From Lysobacter ciconiae (GTDB taxonomy: Bacteria; Pseudomonadota; Gammaproteobacteria; Xanthomonadales; Xanthomonadaceae), in contig NZ_CP063656.1 in assembly GCF_015209725.1 (NCBI RefSeq), positions 1,843,001 to 1,907,000 of the forward strand: 64,000 nucleotides of DNA. The letters are read 5' to 3'. Below are positions 10,085 through 19,856 of this stretch, piece after piece (position 1 is the first letter of the stretch; each line of letters starts with the position of its first letter). The notes under the pieces were generated by a model. It saw nothing but the letters and a program-made list of their open reading frames with translations, was not told the DNA's origin and ran no database searches. Made by a program: the position numbers and the translations under genes.

Positions 10085-11611
10085 TTAGAACTTGGATGCG
10101 GCGATCTGCATCGCCAGATTGGCGATGGTGGGTTCCATCATGTCGGTCAGCGGCTTGGGCCATACGCCCAGCGCCAGGGTAAAGACGGCAAACACGCCCA
10201 GCACGAACATCTCGCGGCCGTTGAGGTCCTTCATCGCAGCGACCTTGTCATTGGCGACCGGACCCCACAGCACGCGCTTGACCAGCCACAGGCTGTAACC
10301 GGCGCTGATGATCAGGGTCAGCGCCGCCACCAGGGCGATCAGCGGGTGCTTCTGGAAGCTGGCGACGATGACCATGAACTCGCCGACGAAGCCGGACGTG
10401 CCCGGCAGACCGGAGTTGGCCATCGCGAACAACACGTAGAACACGGCGAACGCCGGCATCAGGTTCGCCACGCCGCCGTAATCGCTGATCCGGCGCGTGT
10501 GCAGGCGGTCATAGAGCACGCCGATGCTGGTGAACAGCGCCGCGGAAATGAAGCCGTGGCTGACCATCTGCACCATCGCACCCTGCAGGCCGAGACGTGC
10601 CGCATCGACGTTGCCGAAGTCGCGCACCAGGCTGAAGGCGATGAAGGTGCCCAGGGTCACAAAACCCATATGCGCGACCGAGGAGTAGGCAATCAGCCGC
10701 TTCATGTCCGACTGCGCCAGCGCCACCAGACCCACGTAGACCACCGCGATCAGGCTCAGCGCGATCAGCAGCCACGCCCACTCGGCACCGGCGTCAGGCA
10801 CGATCGGCAGCGCGAAACGCAGGAACCCGTAGCCACCGATCTTCAGCATGATCGCGGCCAGGATCACCGAGCCGGCGGTCGGCGCCTCGACGTGCGCGTC
10901 CGGCAACCAGGTGTGCACCGGGAACATCGGGATCTTGATCGCGAAGCCCAGCAGGAAGCCGAAGAATATCCACGTCTGCTCGGTGGCCGACAGCGACAGC
11001 TGCACCATGTCGGCGATCTGCCAGCTGCCGCCCTTCATGTACAGGTAGATCAGCGCCACCAGCATGAACACCGACCCGAGGAAGGTGTAGATGAAGAACT
11101 TCAGCGCGGCGTAGACCCGACGCGGACCGCCCCAGACGCCGATGATGATGAACATCGGAATCAGCATGCACTCGAAGAACACGTAGAACAGCATCGAGTC
11201 GAGCGCACAGAAGATGCCGATCATCAGCCCTTCCAGGATCAGGAAGGAGGCGTAGTACTGGCTGACGCGCTTGTCCACGCCCCACGCGCCGATCAGCACC
11301 AGCACCGAGGTCAGCGCAGTCAGGCCGATCAGCGGCACCGAGAACCCGTCCACGCCGAAGTGGTAGCGGATGTCGAAGGCCGGAATCCACGGCTTGTTCT
11401 CGACGAACTGCATCGCCGCGGTGCTGTAGTCGAATCCGGTGAACAGCAGCAGGCTGAGCACGAAGGTGACGGCGGCCACGCCGGTGGCAAACCAGCGGGC
11501 GGGGACCGCACGCTCGTTGCCGAGGGCGAGGGTGATCAGGCCGCCGATGATCGGCAGCCAAACAAGCAGGCTCAGCAAAGGAAGCGCGCTCTGGAAGGGC
11601 TCGGGGGTCAC
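10085..11611 (-). CDS. nuoM: NADH-quinone oxidoreductase subunit M
   Basis: Second antiporter-like proton-translocating subunit of the complex I membrane arm; 508 residues (usual about 500). It has about 14 transmembrane segments and the family motifs FAIKIPMFPVHTWLPDAHVE and LIAYSSVAHMGFVTLG. It starts 13 bases after the nuoL stop and is followed after 64 bases by nuoN. Confidence 0.97.
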   Translation of the reverse strand: MTPEPFQSALPLLSLLVWLPIIGGLITLALGNERAVPARWFATGVAAVTFVLSLLLFTGFDYSTAAMQFVENKPWIPAFDIRYHFGVDGFSVPLIGLTALTSVLVLIGAWGVDKRVSQYYASFLILEGLMIGIFCALDSMLFYVFFECMLIPMFIIIGVWGGPRRVYAALKFFIYTFLGSVFMLVALIYLYMKGGSWQIADMVQLSLSATEQTWIFFGFLLGFAIKIPMFPVHTWLPDAHVEAPTAGSVILAAIMLKIGGYGFLRFALPIVPDAGAEWAWLLIALSLIAVVYVGLVALAQSDMKRLIAYSSVAHMGFVTLGTFIAFSLVRDFGNVDAARLGLQGAMVQMVSHGFISAALFTSIGVLYDRLHTRRISDYGGVANLMPAFAVFYVLFAMANSGLPGTSGFVGEFMVIVASFQKHPLIALVAALTLIISAGYSLWLVKRVLWGPVANDKVAAMKDLNGREMFVLGVFAVFTLALGVWPKPLTDMMEPTIANLAMQIAASKF

Positions 11612-11624
11612 GTCGCGGTCCTTG

Positions 11625-13688
11625 TCAGATCAGGTTACGGATGAGCGCGGCCAGCATCACGATCAGGCCAACAATCATCACAAAGGCGTAGTGGTACAGG
11701 TAGCCGGACTGGATCCGGCGGCTCAGGTTGGCAACCAGCTCGACCACCCGGACGCTGCCGTTGACGAACAGGCCGTCGATCAACTTGCTGTCCACCACGC
11801 TGGATGCCTGGCCGACCTTGAGGCTGCCACCGGCCAGGCCCTTGATCCACAGGGTGTCGAAACCGTACTTCTCCTCGAGGATGCGGACCGGCACGGCCAG
11901 TGTTGCGCGGGCCTTGGCAGGCAGGTCCGGCTTCCAGACGTACATCACCGTGGCCAGTGCGAACCCGCCCAGGGCGAGCCAGAACGTCGGCGCGGTCAGG
12001 CCATGCAGCGCGAACTGGACCGGGCCATGCCAGACCTCGGCCGCGAGCGCGGCAACCACGTCACGCGCGGCGCTGACATCGATGGAGCCGAGGAAGAACG
12101 GCGCCTGTTCGATGTTGCCGCTCCAGTTGGTGCCGAACAGCATCGGGCCGGCAGTGAAGAAGCCGATCAGCACCGAGGGGATCGCCAGCAGGACCAGCGG
12201 CACGGTCACCGACAGCGGCGACTCGTGTGGCTCGTGGACGTCGTGGTGCGCGTGCGGGAGGGCGTCAGCGTGGCCGGCGGCCGGCGCGTCGCGGAAGCGC
12301 TCCTTGCCATGGAAGGTCAGGTACAGCAGGCGGAAGCTGTAGAACGCGGTCACGAACGCGCCCAGCAGCACCGCCCAGTACGCGTACTGGTGGACCCAGC
12401 TGCCACCGGCGCTGGCGTGGTGCGCCGCCTCGATGATGGTGTCCTTGGAATAGAAACCGCTGAGGAACGGCGTGCCGACCAGCGCCAGCGTACCGATCAG
12501 CATCGTCCAGTAGGTGACCGGCATGTACCTGCGCAGGCCGCCCATGCGGCGCATGTCCTGCTCGTGGTGCATGCCGATGATCACCGAGCCGGCGCCCAGG
12601 AACAGCAGCGCCTTGAAGAAGGCGTGGGTCATCAGGTGGAAGACGCCCGCGCTGTACGCCGACACGCCCAGCGCGACGGTCATGTAGCCCAGCTGGGACA
12701 GCGTGGAATACGCGATCACCCGCTTGATGTCGTTCTGCACGATGCCGATCAGGCCGGTGAAGAACGCGGTGGTCGCACCGATGAAGAGGATGAACTGCAG
12801 CGCGGTATCCGACAGCTCGAACAACGGCGACATCCGCGCCACCATGAAGATGCCGGCGGTGACCATCGTCGCGGCATGGATCAACGCGGAGATCGGCGTC
12901 GGGCCTTCCATGGAATCGGGCAACCACACGTGCAGCGGCACCTGCGCGGACTTGCCCATCGCGCCGATGAACAGGCAGATGCCGATCACCGTCGCGATCG
13001 ACCACTCGTGCCCGTCGATCACCGACATCGTCTGGCCGACCAGGCTGGTCGAATTAGCGAACACGGTCGCGTAGTCCAGCGATCCAAAGTGCCAGGCCAC
13101 CGCGGCGATGCCCAGGATGAAGCCGAAATCACCTACCCGGTTGACCATGAACGCCTTGAAGTTGGCGAACACCGCGGTCGGACGCTTGAACCAGAACCCG
13201 ATCAGCAGGTACGAGACGAGACCCACCGCTTCCCAGCCGAAGAACAGCTGCAGGAAGTTGTTGCTCATCACCAGCGCCAGCATGGAGAAGGTGAACAGGC
13301 TGATGTAGCTGAAGAAGCGCTGGTAGCCGTCGTCGCCGGCCATGTAGCCGATGCTGTAGATGTGCACCAGCAGCGAGACGAAGGTCACCACCACCATCAT
13401 CATCGCGGTGAGCTTGTCGACCATGAAGCCGATGTGGGCCTCGAAGCCGCCGACCTTGAACCAGGTGTAGAGGTTCTCGTTGAACGGTGCAGCACCCTGC
13501 CCCACCAGCTGCCACAGCACCCAGCCCGACAGCGCGCAGCTGATCGCCACGCCCAGGATGGTGACGCTGTGCGCCCCGGCGCGGCCGATCCGGCGGCCAA
13601 AGAACCCGGCGATGATCGTGCCCACCAGCGGCGCGAGGACGATGGCCAGCAGCGCCGACTTGGAAACGACGAATTCCATACCCGACAT
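11625..13688 (-). CDS. nuoL: NADH-quinone oxidoreductase subunit L
   Basis: The most distal antiporter-like subunit of complex I, with the long lateral amphipathic helix along the membrane arm. The 687-residue product (usual 610-690) carries GAMGKSAQVPLHVWLPDSME and RVIAYSTLSQLGYM, which contain conserved proton-channel residues. A His/Asp-rich loop (about 480-500) precedes the C-terminal helices. Two in-frame ATGs compete; the first (13688) lies 4 bases after the nuoK stop and has AAGGG at the better distance, so it is chosen over 13679. Confidence 0.96.
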   Translation of the reverse strand: MSGMEFVVSKSALLAIVLAPLVGTIIAGFFGRRIGRAGAHSVTILGVAISCALSGWVLWQLVGQGAAPFNENLYTWFKVGGFEAHIGFMVDKLTAMMMVVVTFVSLLVHIYSIGYMAGDDGYQRFFSYISLFTFSMLALVMSNNFLQLFFGWEAVGLVSYLLIGFWFKRPTAVFANFKAFMVNRVGDFGFILGIAAVAWHFGSLDYATVFANSTSLVGQTMSVIDGHEWSIATVIGICLFIGAMGKSAQVPLHVWLPDSMEGPTPISALIHAATMVTAGIFMVARMSPLFELSDTALQFILFIGATTAFFTGLIGIVQNDIKRVIAYSTLSQLGYMTVALGVSAYSAGVFHLMTHAFFKALLFLGAGSVIIGMHHEQDMRRMGGLRRYMPVTYWTMLIGTLALVGTPFLSGFYSKDTIIEAAHHASAGGSWVHQYAYWAVLLGAFVTAFYSFRLLYLTFHGKERFRDAPAAGHADALPHAHHDVHEPHESPLSVTVPLVLLAIPSVLIGFFTAGPMLFGTNWSGNIEQAPFFLGSIDVSAARDVVAALAAEVWHGPVQFALHGLTAPTFWLALGGFALATVMYVWKPDLPAKARATLAVPVRILEEKYGFDTLWIKGLAGGSLKVGQASSVVDSKLIDGLFVNGSVRVVELVANLSRRIQSGYLYHYAFVMIVGLIVMLAALIRNLI

Positions 13689-13692
13689 CGGA

Positions 13693-14016
13693 TCAGCCCT
13701 TCATCAAATCGATTTCGGCGACGTTGATCGTGCGCCTGTTACGGAACAGCGTGACGAGGATCGCCAGGCCAATGGCGGCTTCAGCCGCAGCCACGGTCAG
13801 GATGAAGAACACGAATACCTGGCCGGAAGGGTCGCCGAACTGACGCGAGAAACCCACGAAATTGATATTGACCGCGAGCAGCATCAGCTCGATCGACATG
13901 ATCAGGACGATGACGTTCTTGCGGTTGAGGAAGATGCCCGCAACGGAGATGCAGAACAGCACCGCACCCAATGCGAGGTAGTGGCCCAGGGCCAGGCTGG
14001 AAGCGACCATTTCCAT
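13693..14016 (-). CDS. nuoK: NADH-quinone oxidoreductase subunit K
   Basis: Small complex I membrane subunit homologous to MrpC/ND4L; 107 residues with three transmembrane helices. The two conserved intramembrane glutamates are visible in MSIELMLLAVNINF and AAAEAAIGLAI. Its ATG shares one base with the nuoJ stop (TAATG), and nuoL starts 4 bases after it ends. Confidence 0.97.
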   Translation of the reverse strand: MEMVASSLALGHYLALGAVLFCISVAGIFLNRKNVIVLIMSIELMLLAVNINFVGFSRQFGDPSGQVFVFFILTVAAAEAAIGLAILVTLFRNRRTINVAEIDLMKG

Positions 14017-14672
14017 TACGCGCCCTCCTCCGGATTGACGTCGGGTGCCACAGGGTCATGCAGGTTGGCGGGCGTGGACGAACCCATCTGCACGACGCGC
14101 AGGCGGTCGGCGACGCGCACCTTGACCTGGTGGCTGGGGTTCTGCTTCTTGCCGCCCTCGCGGATCGGCCGCAGGGTCAGGGTCACCGCCGCGATCACCG
14201 CCACGGTCAGGATCACCGCCGCGGTTTCAAACGGCAGCAGGAACCGCGTGAACAGCTCGGTCGCGACCCACTCGGTATTGCCCACGCCGGCGGCCAGGGC
14301 GGGGTCGGCCGGGAACGGCTCGGCCATCTTGGCGCGCGCGCCGATCAGCATCAGCATCTCGACCAGCATCACCACCGCCACCACCAGACCGACCGGCAGG
14401 TAGCGCACGTAGCCCTCGCGCATGCCGACGATATCGATGTCCAGCATCATGACCACGAACAGGAACAGCACCATCACCGCACCGACGTAGATGACGACCA
14501 GGGCCACGCCAAGGAACTCCGCGCCCCCCACGATCCACACACAGGCGACCGAGAAGAAGGTGAGCACCAGCGACAGCGCCGAGTGCACCGGGTTGCGCAC
14601 GCTGATGACGGCGACCGCCGCCGCGACGGCGGCGATGGAAAAAGTGATGAACGCGATGAAGACGAAATCCAT
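14016..14672 (-). CDS. nuoJ: NADH-quinone oxidoreductase subunit J
   Basis: Complex I membrane subunit (ND6 homologue) with five transmembrane helices near the junction of the peripheral and membrane arms. The ATG at 14672 gives 218 residues beginning MDFVFIAFITFSIAAV, as in related proteins. An in-frame GTG at 14681 immediately after the nuoI stop would add three residues. The motif VIYVGAVMVLFLFVVMML, containing the family's pi-bulge region, is present at about residues 55-75. The C-terminal tail after the last helix is long and polar. Confidence 0.95.
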   Translation of the reverse strand: MDFVFIAFITFSIAAVAAAVAVISVRNPVHSALSLVLTFFSVACVWIVGGAEFLGVALVVIYVGAVMVLFLFVVMMLDIDIVGMREGYVRYLPVGLVVAVVMLVEMLMLIGARAKMAEPFPADPALAAGVGNTEWVATELFTRFLLPFETAAVILTVAVIAAVTLTLRPIREGGKKQNPSHQVKVRVADRLRVVQMGSSTPANLHDPVAPDVNPEEGA

Positions 14673-14681
14673 GGGGTGCAC

Positions 14682-15170
14682 TCAGCGGTAGGGCGCGTCG
14701 GAGGCGCGACGTTCGGCAATCTCGGCCTCGAGCCGGTCGCCAATTGCCAGCAGCTGCGGCTTGGTGACGATGTTCTGTCCGCGCTGGTCGAAGTGGTACT
14801 CGTGGATGTGGGTCTCGACGATCGAGTCCACCGGGCACGACTCCTCGCAGAAGCCGCAATAGATGCACTTGAACAGGTCGATGTCGTAGCGCGTGGTGCG
14901 GCGGGTGCCATCCTCGCGGCGCTCCGAGTCGATCGTGATCGCCAGCGCTGGGCACACCGCCTCGCACAGTTTGCACGCGATGCAGCGCTCTTCGCCGTTG
15001 GGGTAGCGGCGCAGCGCGTGGATACCGCGGAAGCGCACCGACTGCGGCGTCTTCTCCATCGGATACATCAGCGTGTACTTGGGCTTGAACGCGTATTTCA
15101 GCGTCAGGCCCATGCCACGCACCAGCTCGATGAGCAGCAGGCTTTTGAAAAAGGAAACGATGCGATTCAT
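14682..15170 (-). CDS. nuoI: NADH-quinone oxidoreductase subunit I
   Basis: Ferredoxin-like subunit of the complex I Q-module carrying clusters N6a and N6b, which pass electrons to NuoB. The 162-residue product has two CxxCxxCxxxCP motifs, CIACKLCEAVCP and CIYCGFCEESCP, separated by the usual stretch. An N-terminal amphipathic segment anchors it to NuoH. The gene lies between nuoH and nuoJ in the standard order. Confidence 0.97.
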   Translation of the reverse strand: MNRIVSFFKSLLLIELVRGMGLTLKYAFKPKYTLMYPMEKTPQSVRFRGIHALRRYPNGEERCIACKLCEAVCPALAITIDSERREDGTRRTTRYDIDLFKCIYCGFCEESCPVDSIVETHIHEYHFDQRGQNIVTKPQLLAIGDRLEAEIAERRASDAPYR

Positions 15171-15179
15171 GCCTCTACC

Positions 15180-16244
15180 CTATTGCCCCGGCTCGAACAC
15201 GCCGAAATACGCCATGACCGCCACCACCGCGATCCAGGCGATCGCCAGCGGAACGAAAACCTTCCAGCCCAACCGCATGATCTGGTCATAGCGGTAGCGG
15301 GGGAAAGAGGCGCGGAACCAGATGAAGCAACTGGCGAAGAAGAACACCTTGGCCATCAGCCACCACCAGCCGTCTACCGACAGCAGTGGGATGCCCAGGC
15401 CCTGCAACGGGCTGAGCCAGCCGCCAAGGAAGAAGATCGAGACCAGGAAGCTGATCAGGATCATGTTGGCGTATTCGGCCAGGAAGAACAGTGCGAACCC
15501 GGCGCCGGAGTACTCGACCAGATGGCCACCGGTGATCTCCGACTCGCCCTCGACCATGTCGAAGGGCAGGCGGTTGGTCTCGGCGACACCGGACACGAAA
15601 TAGATCACGAACAGCGGCAGCAGCGGCAGCCAGAACCACTCGAACAGGCCGGCGTTGCCGGACTGCGCCATCACGATCTCGGTCAGGTTCAGGCTGCCGG
15701 CAGCGAGCATCACGCCCACCAGGGAGAAGCCCATCGCGATCTCGTAGGCGACCATCTGCGCTGCACCGCGCATCGCGCCCAGCAGGGCGTACTTGGAGTT
15801 GGTCGCCCAACCGGCCAGGATCACGCCGTATACGCCCAGCGAGGTCATCGCCAGGATGTAGAGCAGACCGGCGTTGGCGTTGGACAACACCACCTTGGCA
15901 TCGAAGGGGATGACCGCCCAGGTCGCCAGCGCCGGTACCAGCGCCAGCATCGGCGCGAGCCGGTACAGGAACGGCGATGCGGCGGACGGCTGCAGCATCT
16001 CCTTGAACAGCAGCTTGAAGACGTCGGCAAAGGTCTGCAGGAAGCCGCCGAAACCGACATATTTCGGCCCAACGCGCACGTGCATCCAGCCGATCAGCTT
16101 GCGCTCCCAGAGCACGTAAAACGCGACCGCGAGGATCAGCGGCACGCAGATCGCCACGATCATCAGCACCAGCCACGCAATCGTCCCCACGGCGCCGAAC
16201 GAGACGAGCCAGCCGTGGAACGGGTCGATAACGCTGTTCATCAT
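15180..16244 (-). CDS. nuoH: NADH-quinone oxidoreductase subunit H
   Basis: Membrane subunit of complex I that with NuoB and NuoD forms the quinone-binding cavity. The product has 354 residues with about eight transmembrane helices. It contains YVLWERKLIGWMHVRVGPKY and NRLPFDMVEGESEI, family signatures including Q-chamber acidic loop residues. The start at 16244 overlaps the nuoG stop (ATGA) and is preceded by GGGAGG at 7 bases; longer in-frame extensions would lie inside nuoG. Confidence 0.97.
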   Translation of the reverse strand: MMNSVIDPFHGWLVSFGAVGTIAWLVLMIVAICVPLILAVAFYVLWERKLIGWMHVRVGPKYVGFGGFLQTFADVFKLLFKEMLQPSAASPFLYRLAPMLALVPALATWAVIPFDAKVVLSNANAGLLYILAMTSLGVYGVILAGWATNSKYALLGAMRGAAQMVAYEIAMGFSLVGVMLAAGSLNLTEIVMAQSGNAGLFEWFWLPLLPLFVIYFVSGVAETNRLPFDMVEGESEITGGHLVEYSGAGFALFFLAEYANMILISFLVSIFFLGGWLSPLQGLGIPLLSVDGWWWLMAKVFFFASCFIWFRASFPRYRYDQIMRLGWKVFVPLAIAWIAVVAVMAYFGVFEPGQ

Positions 16245-18493
16245 GCCGACGCCCTCCCGACCGTGACCCGATCCGAACCCAGCGGCGCGGTGGCGCCGTG
16301 GCCGCTCTCGATCCACGCCGTGCCGCGCGCCACCATGTCGGTGACCAGCACGGGCAGCGACGCGGTACCCGCTGCGCTACCGAAGCTGCCGGTCGCGCCA
16401 TCCTGGAGGCCGAGCTCGCGAGCGTCCTCGGGGTGCAGGCGCACATGCGGGCCGACATTCAGTGGATGGGCCTGCAGCGCGGCGGCGCGACGCACGACCG
16501 CGTCGCAGCGGTAGATGGCCGTTCCCACTGCCAGCTCCAGCCCGTCGCTACCCGGCGCAGGCGACTTGCCCGCGACCGGCGTGACATCACGCTTGACCAA
16601 GCTGGCGCGCAAACCGGCCAGATCGATGAAGTCGAAGTCCGCCAGCGCCAGATCGCCCGCCAGTGCCCGCAGCACCCGCCAGCCCGGCTGCGCCTGGCCC
16701 GGCAGCTTGCCGCCGGCCACGGTAATCTGCTCGCGCCCTTCCAGATTGGTCAGGGTCGCGTCGATCTCCGGCAGCAAGCCGATCGGCAGGATGACGTCCG
16801 CCACCGCCAGCGTGGATTCGCAGGCGAAATGGCTGAACGCCACGACCTGCGCACCGGAGAGTGCCTTCATCGCGGTCGCGGTATCGGCAAAATCGAGGCC
16901 GGGCTCGACGCCGTACAGGACGTACGCGGCGCGCGCCTCGGCGAGCATGCCCATCGCGTCGCGCGAGGTCGGGAGCACGCCATGATCGGACAGGCCGACC
17001 GCATTGGCCCCCTGCGGGATGCGGCACACGCTCGCGCCGGTTGCGGCGGCGAAGTCGCCGACCGCGGCGCGGATGGCGGCGGCATGCGGACCGTTCTCGG
17101 CCAGCGCGCCCACAAACACAAGCGCGTTCTCTGTGCCGTTGAGGGCCTCGCGCAAGCCGGCGTCCGCCAGGGCGGCAGCCATTTGCGACGGTGCGACGAT
17201 GTGCTTGCTGGTCAGGTCAAAGGTCTGCTCGAAATCGACCGGATTGACGACATGGACCTTCGCACCGTTCTGCCATGCCTTGCGCACGCGCGCATTCACC
17301 AGCGGCAGCTCGTGGCGCAGGTTGCAACCGACGATCACGATCGCGTCCGCTTGCCCGATGTCGGCAACGCGGGCGGCGAAGACCTGCGCCACGGCCGCAT
17401 CCGACAGGTCGGCCTGGCTGAGGCGGTGGTCGAGGTTGCCGGTGCCCAGCGCATCCGCCAGGCGCGCCAGCAGCGCGCCCTCTTCATTCGAGGTGGCGGG
17501 ATGGACCAGCACGCCGAGGTTGTCACCGGCATTGTCGCGAAGCACGCGGATGGCCTCGGCAAGAGCCTCCTCCCAGGTCGCCTCGCGCCACTGGCCGCCT
17601 TCCTTGAGCATCGGCGCAATCGCCCGATCGGCGGCGTACAGGCCCTGGTGCGAATAGCGGTCGCGATCGGACAGCCAGCATTCGTTGACCATCTCGTTGT
17701 CGCGCGGCACGGTGCGCATGACCTCGCCCCGGCGCACGTGCAGGAACAGGTTGCTGCCCAGCGCGTCGTGGTAGCCCAGCGACTCGCGGGCGACCATTTC
17801 CCACGCGCGGGCGCGGAACTGGAACGGCTTGTTGGTCAGCGCGCCCACCGGGCAGACATCGATCACGTTGCCTGACAGCTCGGTGGTCAGCGGCTTGCCG
17901 TCGTAGGTGCCGATCTGCAGGTCCTCGCCGCGGTACATGCCGCCCAGCTCGTAGGTGCCGGCAATCTCCGCGGTAAAGCGGACGCAGCGGGTGCAGTGGA
18001 TGCAGCGGGTCATCTCGGTGGCGACCAGCGGCCCGATGTCCTCGTCGGCCACCACCCGCTTGCGCTCGTTGAAGCGGCTCACCGAGCGCCCGTAACCCAG
18101 CGACAGGTCCTGCAACTCGCACTCGCCGCCCTGGTCGCAGACTGGGCAGTCCAGCGGATGGTTGATCAGCAGGAATTCCATCACGTTGCGCTGCGACTTG
18201 AGCGCCTTTTCGCTGCGCGTGTGGACCTTCATGTTGTCCATGACCGGCGTGGCGCAGGCCGGTGCCGGCTTGCCCATCTTGTCGACGTCGACCAGGCACA
18301 TCCGGCAGTTGGCGGCGATCGACAGCTTGTCGTGGTAGCAAAAACGTGGGATCGGGATACCGATCTTGTCGGCGGCCTGGATGATCATCGAGCCCTTGGG
18401 CGCAAAGGTGGCCACGCCGTCGATTTCGATCGACACGTAGCCTTCGGGCACGACGGGCGCGTCTTCGGTCGGCTTGTCCGGAGTCGTGCTCAT
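16241..18493 (-). CDS. nuoG: NADH-quinone oxidoreductase subunit G
   Basis: Largest peripheral-arm subunit of complex I, part of the NADH dehydrogenase module; 750 residues. The N-terminal 220 residues carry the iron-sulfur ligands: a [2Fe-2S] region (CYHDKLSIAANCRMC), CPVCDQGGECELQD and HCTRCVRFTAEIAG. A molybdopterin-oxidoreductase-like domain without its cofactor follows. Its ATG overlaps the nuoF stop, and its stop overlaps the nuoH start. Confidence 0.97.
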   Translation of the reverse strand: MSTTPDKPTEDAPVVPEGYVSIEIDGVATFAPKGSMIIQAADKIGIPIPRFCYHDKLSIAANCRMCLVDVDKMGKPAPACATPVMDNMKVHTRSEKALKSQRNVMEFLLINHPLDCPVCDQGGECELQDLSLGYGRSVSRFNERKRVVADEDIGPLVATEMTRCIHCTRCVRFTAEIAGTYELGGMYRGEDLQIGTYDGKPLTTELSGNVIDVCPVGALTNKPFQFRARAWEMVARESLGYHDALGSNLFLHVRRGEVMRTVPRDNEMVNECWLSDRDRYSHQGLYAADRAIAPMLKEGGQWREATWEEALAEAIRVLRDNAGDNLGVLVHPATSNEEGALLARLADALGTGNLDHRLSQADLSDAAVAQVFAARVADIGQADAIVIVGCNLRHELPLVNARVRKAWQNGAKVHVVNPVDFEQTFDLTSKHIVAPSQMAAALADAGLREALNGTENALVFVGALAENGPHAAAIRAAVGDFAAATGASVCRIPQGANAVGLSDHGVLPTSRDAMGMLAEARAAYVLYGVEPGLDFADTATAMKALSGAQVVAFSHFACESTLAVADVILPIGLLPEIDATLTNLEGREQITVAGGKLPGQAQPGWRVLRALAGDLALADFDFIDLAGLRASLVKRDVTPVAGKSPAPGSDGLELAVGTAIYRCDAVVRRAAALQAHPLNVGPHVRLHPEDARELGLQDGATGSFGSAAGTASLPVLVTDMVARGTAWIESGHGATAPLGSDRVTVGRASA

Positions 18494-19848
18494 GCCGCTG
18501 CCCCCACTACCCGGCCGTCGCGCTGGTCATCGACCAGGAAACGCTTGTTCAAGATTGCGTACTCGAATTCGTTCCAGTAATGGCGCAGGAAGCCCTGCAC
18601 CGGCCACGCCGCGGCCTCACCGAACGCGCAGATGGTGTGGCCTTCGATCTGGCCGGCCGATTCGCGCAGCACGTGCAGGTCCTCGACGGTCGCCCGCATG
18701 TCGACCACGCGGCTGATCATCCGGTACATCCAGCCGGTACCTTCACGGCACGGGGTGCACTGGCCACAGCTTTCCTGGTAGTAAAAACGGGAGATGCGCT
18801 GGCAGGCGCGGACCATGCAGGTGGTCTCGTCCATCACGATCACCGCGCCGGAGCCCAGGCCGGAGCCGGCCTTCTGCAGCGCGTCGTAATCCATGGTCAG
18901 GCCCATCATGGTCTCGCCCGGCAACACCGGCATGGAGGAACCGCCGGGGATCACACCCTTGATCCTGTTGCCGTTGCGCATGCCGCCGGCGATTTCCAGC
19001 AGCTCGGCGAACGGCGTTCCCAGGCGGACCTCGTAGTTGCCGGGCTTGTTGACATGGCCCGACACCGAGAACGCCTTCGCGCCGCCATTGTTGGGCTTGC
19101 CCAGGTTCAGGAACCACTCCGCGCCGTTGCGGATGATCGCCGGCACCGAGGCATAGGTCTCGGTGTTGTTGATCGTGGTCGGCTTGCCGAACAGGCCGAA
19201 GTTGGCCGGGAACGGCGGCTTGTAGCGCGGCTGGCCCTTCTTGCCTTCCAGCGACTCCATCAGCGCGGTTTCCTCACCGCAGATGTAGGCGCCCGCGCCC
19301 AGCGCGTTGTAGATGTCGACGTCGATGCCTGAGCCGAGAACGTTCCTGCCGACCAGGCCGTTGGCGTAGGCGTCCTTGAGCGCCTGCTCGATGCGCTCGA
19401 AAGGCTCGTGGTGGAACTCGCCGCGCATGTAGTTGTAGGCCACCGTGGAGCCCGTCGCGTAGCACGCGATCAGGATGCCCTCGAGCACCGCGTGCGGGTT
19501 GTAGCGCAGGATGTCGCGGTCCTTGCACGTACCCGGCTCGGACTCGTCGGAGTTGCAGAGGATGTACTTCTGCACCCCGTCGTCCTTGGGCATGAAGCTC
19601 CACTTCAGGCCGGTCGGGAAGCCCGCGCCGCCGCGACCGCGCAGGCCCGACTGCTTGACCATCTCGATGATGTCCGCGCGCGGGATCTTCTCGGCCAGGA
19701 TCCTGCGCCAGGCTTCATAGCCACCGATCTCGACATAGTTGTCGTAGGACCAGGGCGTGTCGAAGTGCAACGTGGTGTAGACCACGTTGTGCTCCTGGGG
19801 AGCCGGGCCCACCGGGCCGGTGCTCTTGGAATAATCGTGGTGGGACAT
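18490..19848 (-). CDS. nuoF: NADH-quinone oxidoreductase subunit F
   Basis: NADH- and FMN-binding subunit of complex I with [4Fe-4S] cluster N3; 452 residues. The GRGGAGFPTGLKWSF glycine-rich NADH/FMN site is near residue 75, and the cluster motif SCGQCTPCREGTGW lies in the C-terminal third. The ATG at 19848 sits 8 bases after the nuoE stop; longer upstream frames are inside nuoE. It overlaps nuoG by 4 bases. Confidence 0.97.
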   Translation of the reverse strand: MSHHDYSKSTGPVGPAPQEHNVVYTTLHFDTPWSYDNYVEIGGYEAWRRILAEKIPRADIIEMVKQSGLRGRGGAGFPTGLKWSFMPKDDGVQKYILCNSDESEPGTCKDRDILRYNPHAVLEGILIACYATGSTVAYNYMRGEFHHEPFERIEQALKDAYANGLVGRNVLGSGIDVDIYNALGAGAYICGEETALMESLEGKKGQPRYKPPFPANFGLFGKPTTINNTETYASVPAIIRNGAEWFLNLGKPNNGGAKAFSVSGHVNKPGNYEVRLGTPFAELLEIAGGMRNGNRIKGVIPGGSSMPVLPGETMMGLTMDYDALQKAGSGLGSGAVIVMDETTCMVRACQRISRFYYQESCGQCTPCREGTGWMYRMISRVVDMRATVEDLHVLRESAGQIEGHTICAFGEAAAWPVQGFLRHYWNEFEYAILNKRFLVDDQRDGRVVGAAA

Positions 19849-19856
19849 GTTCTGCC

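Noticed and set aside
11439..16514. Two very long plus-strand frames (762 and 847 codons) opposite nuoL to nuoG
   Set aside because: His/Arg/Gln-rich translations mirroring hydrophobic membrane genes; they span several well-recognised nuo genes.
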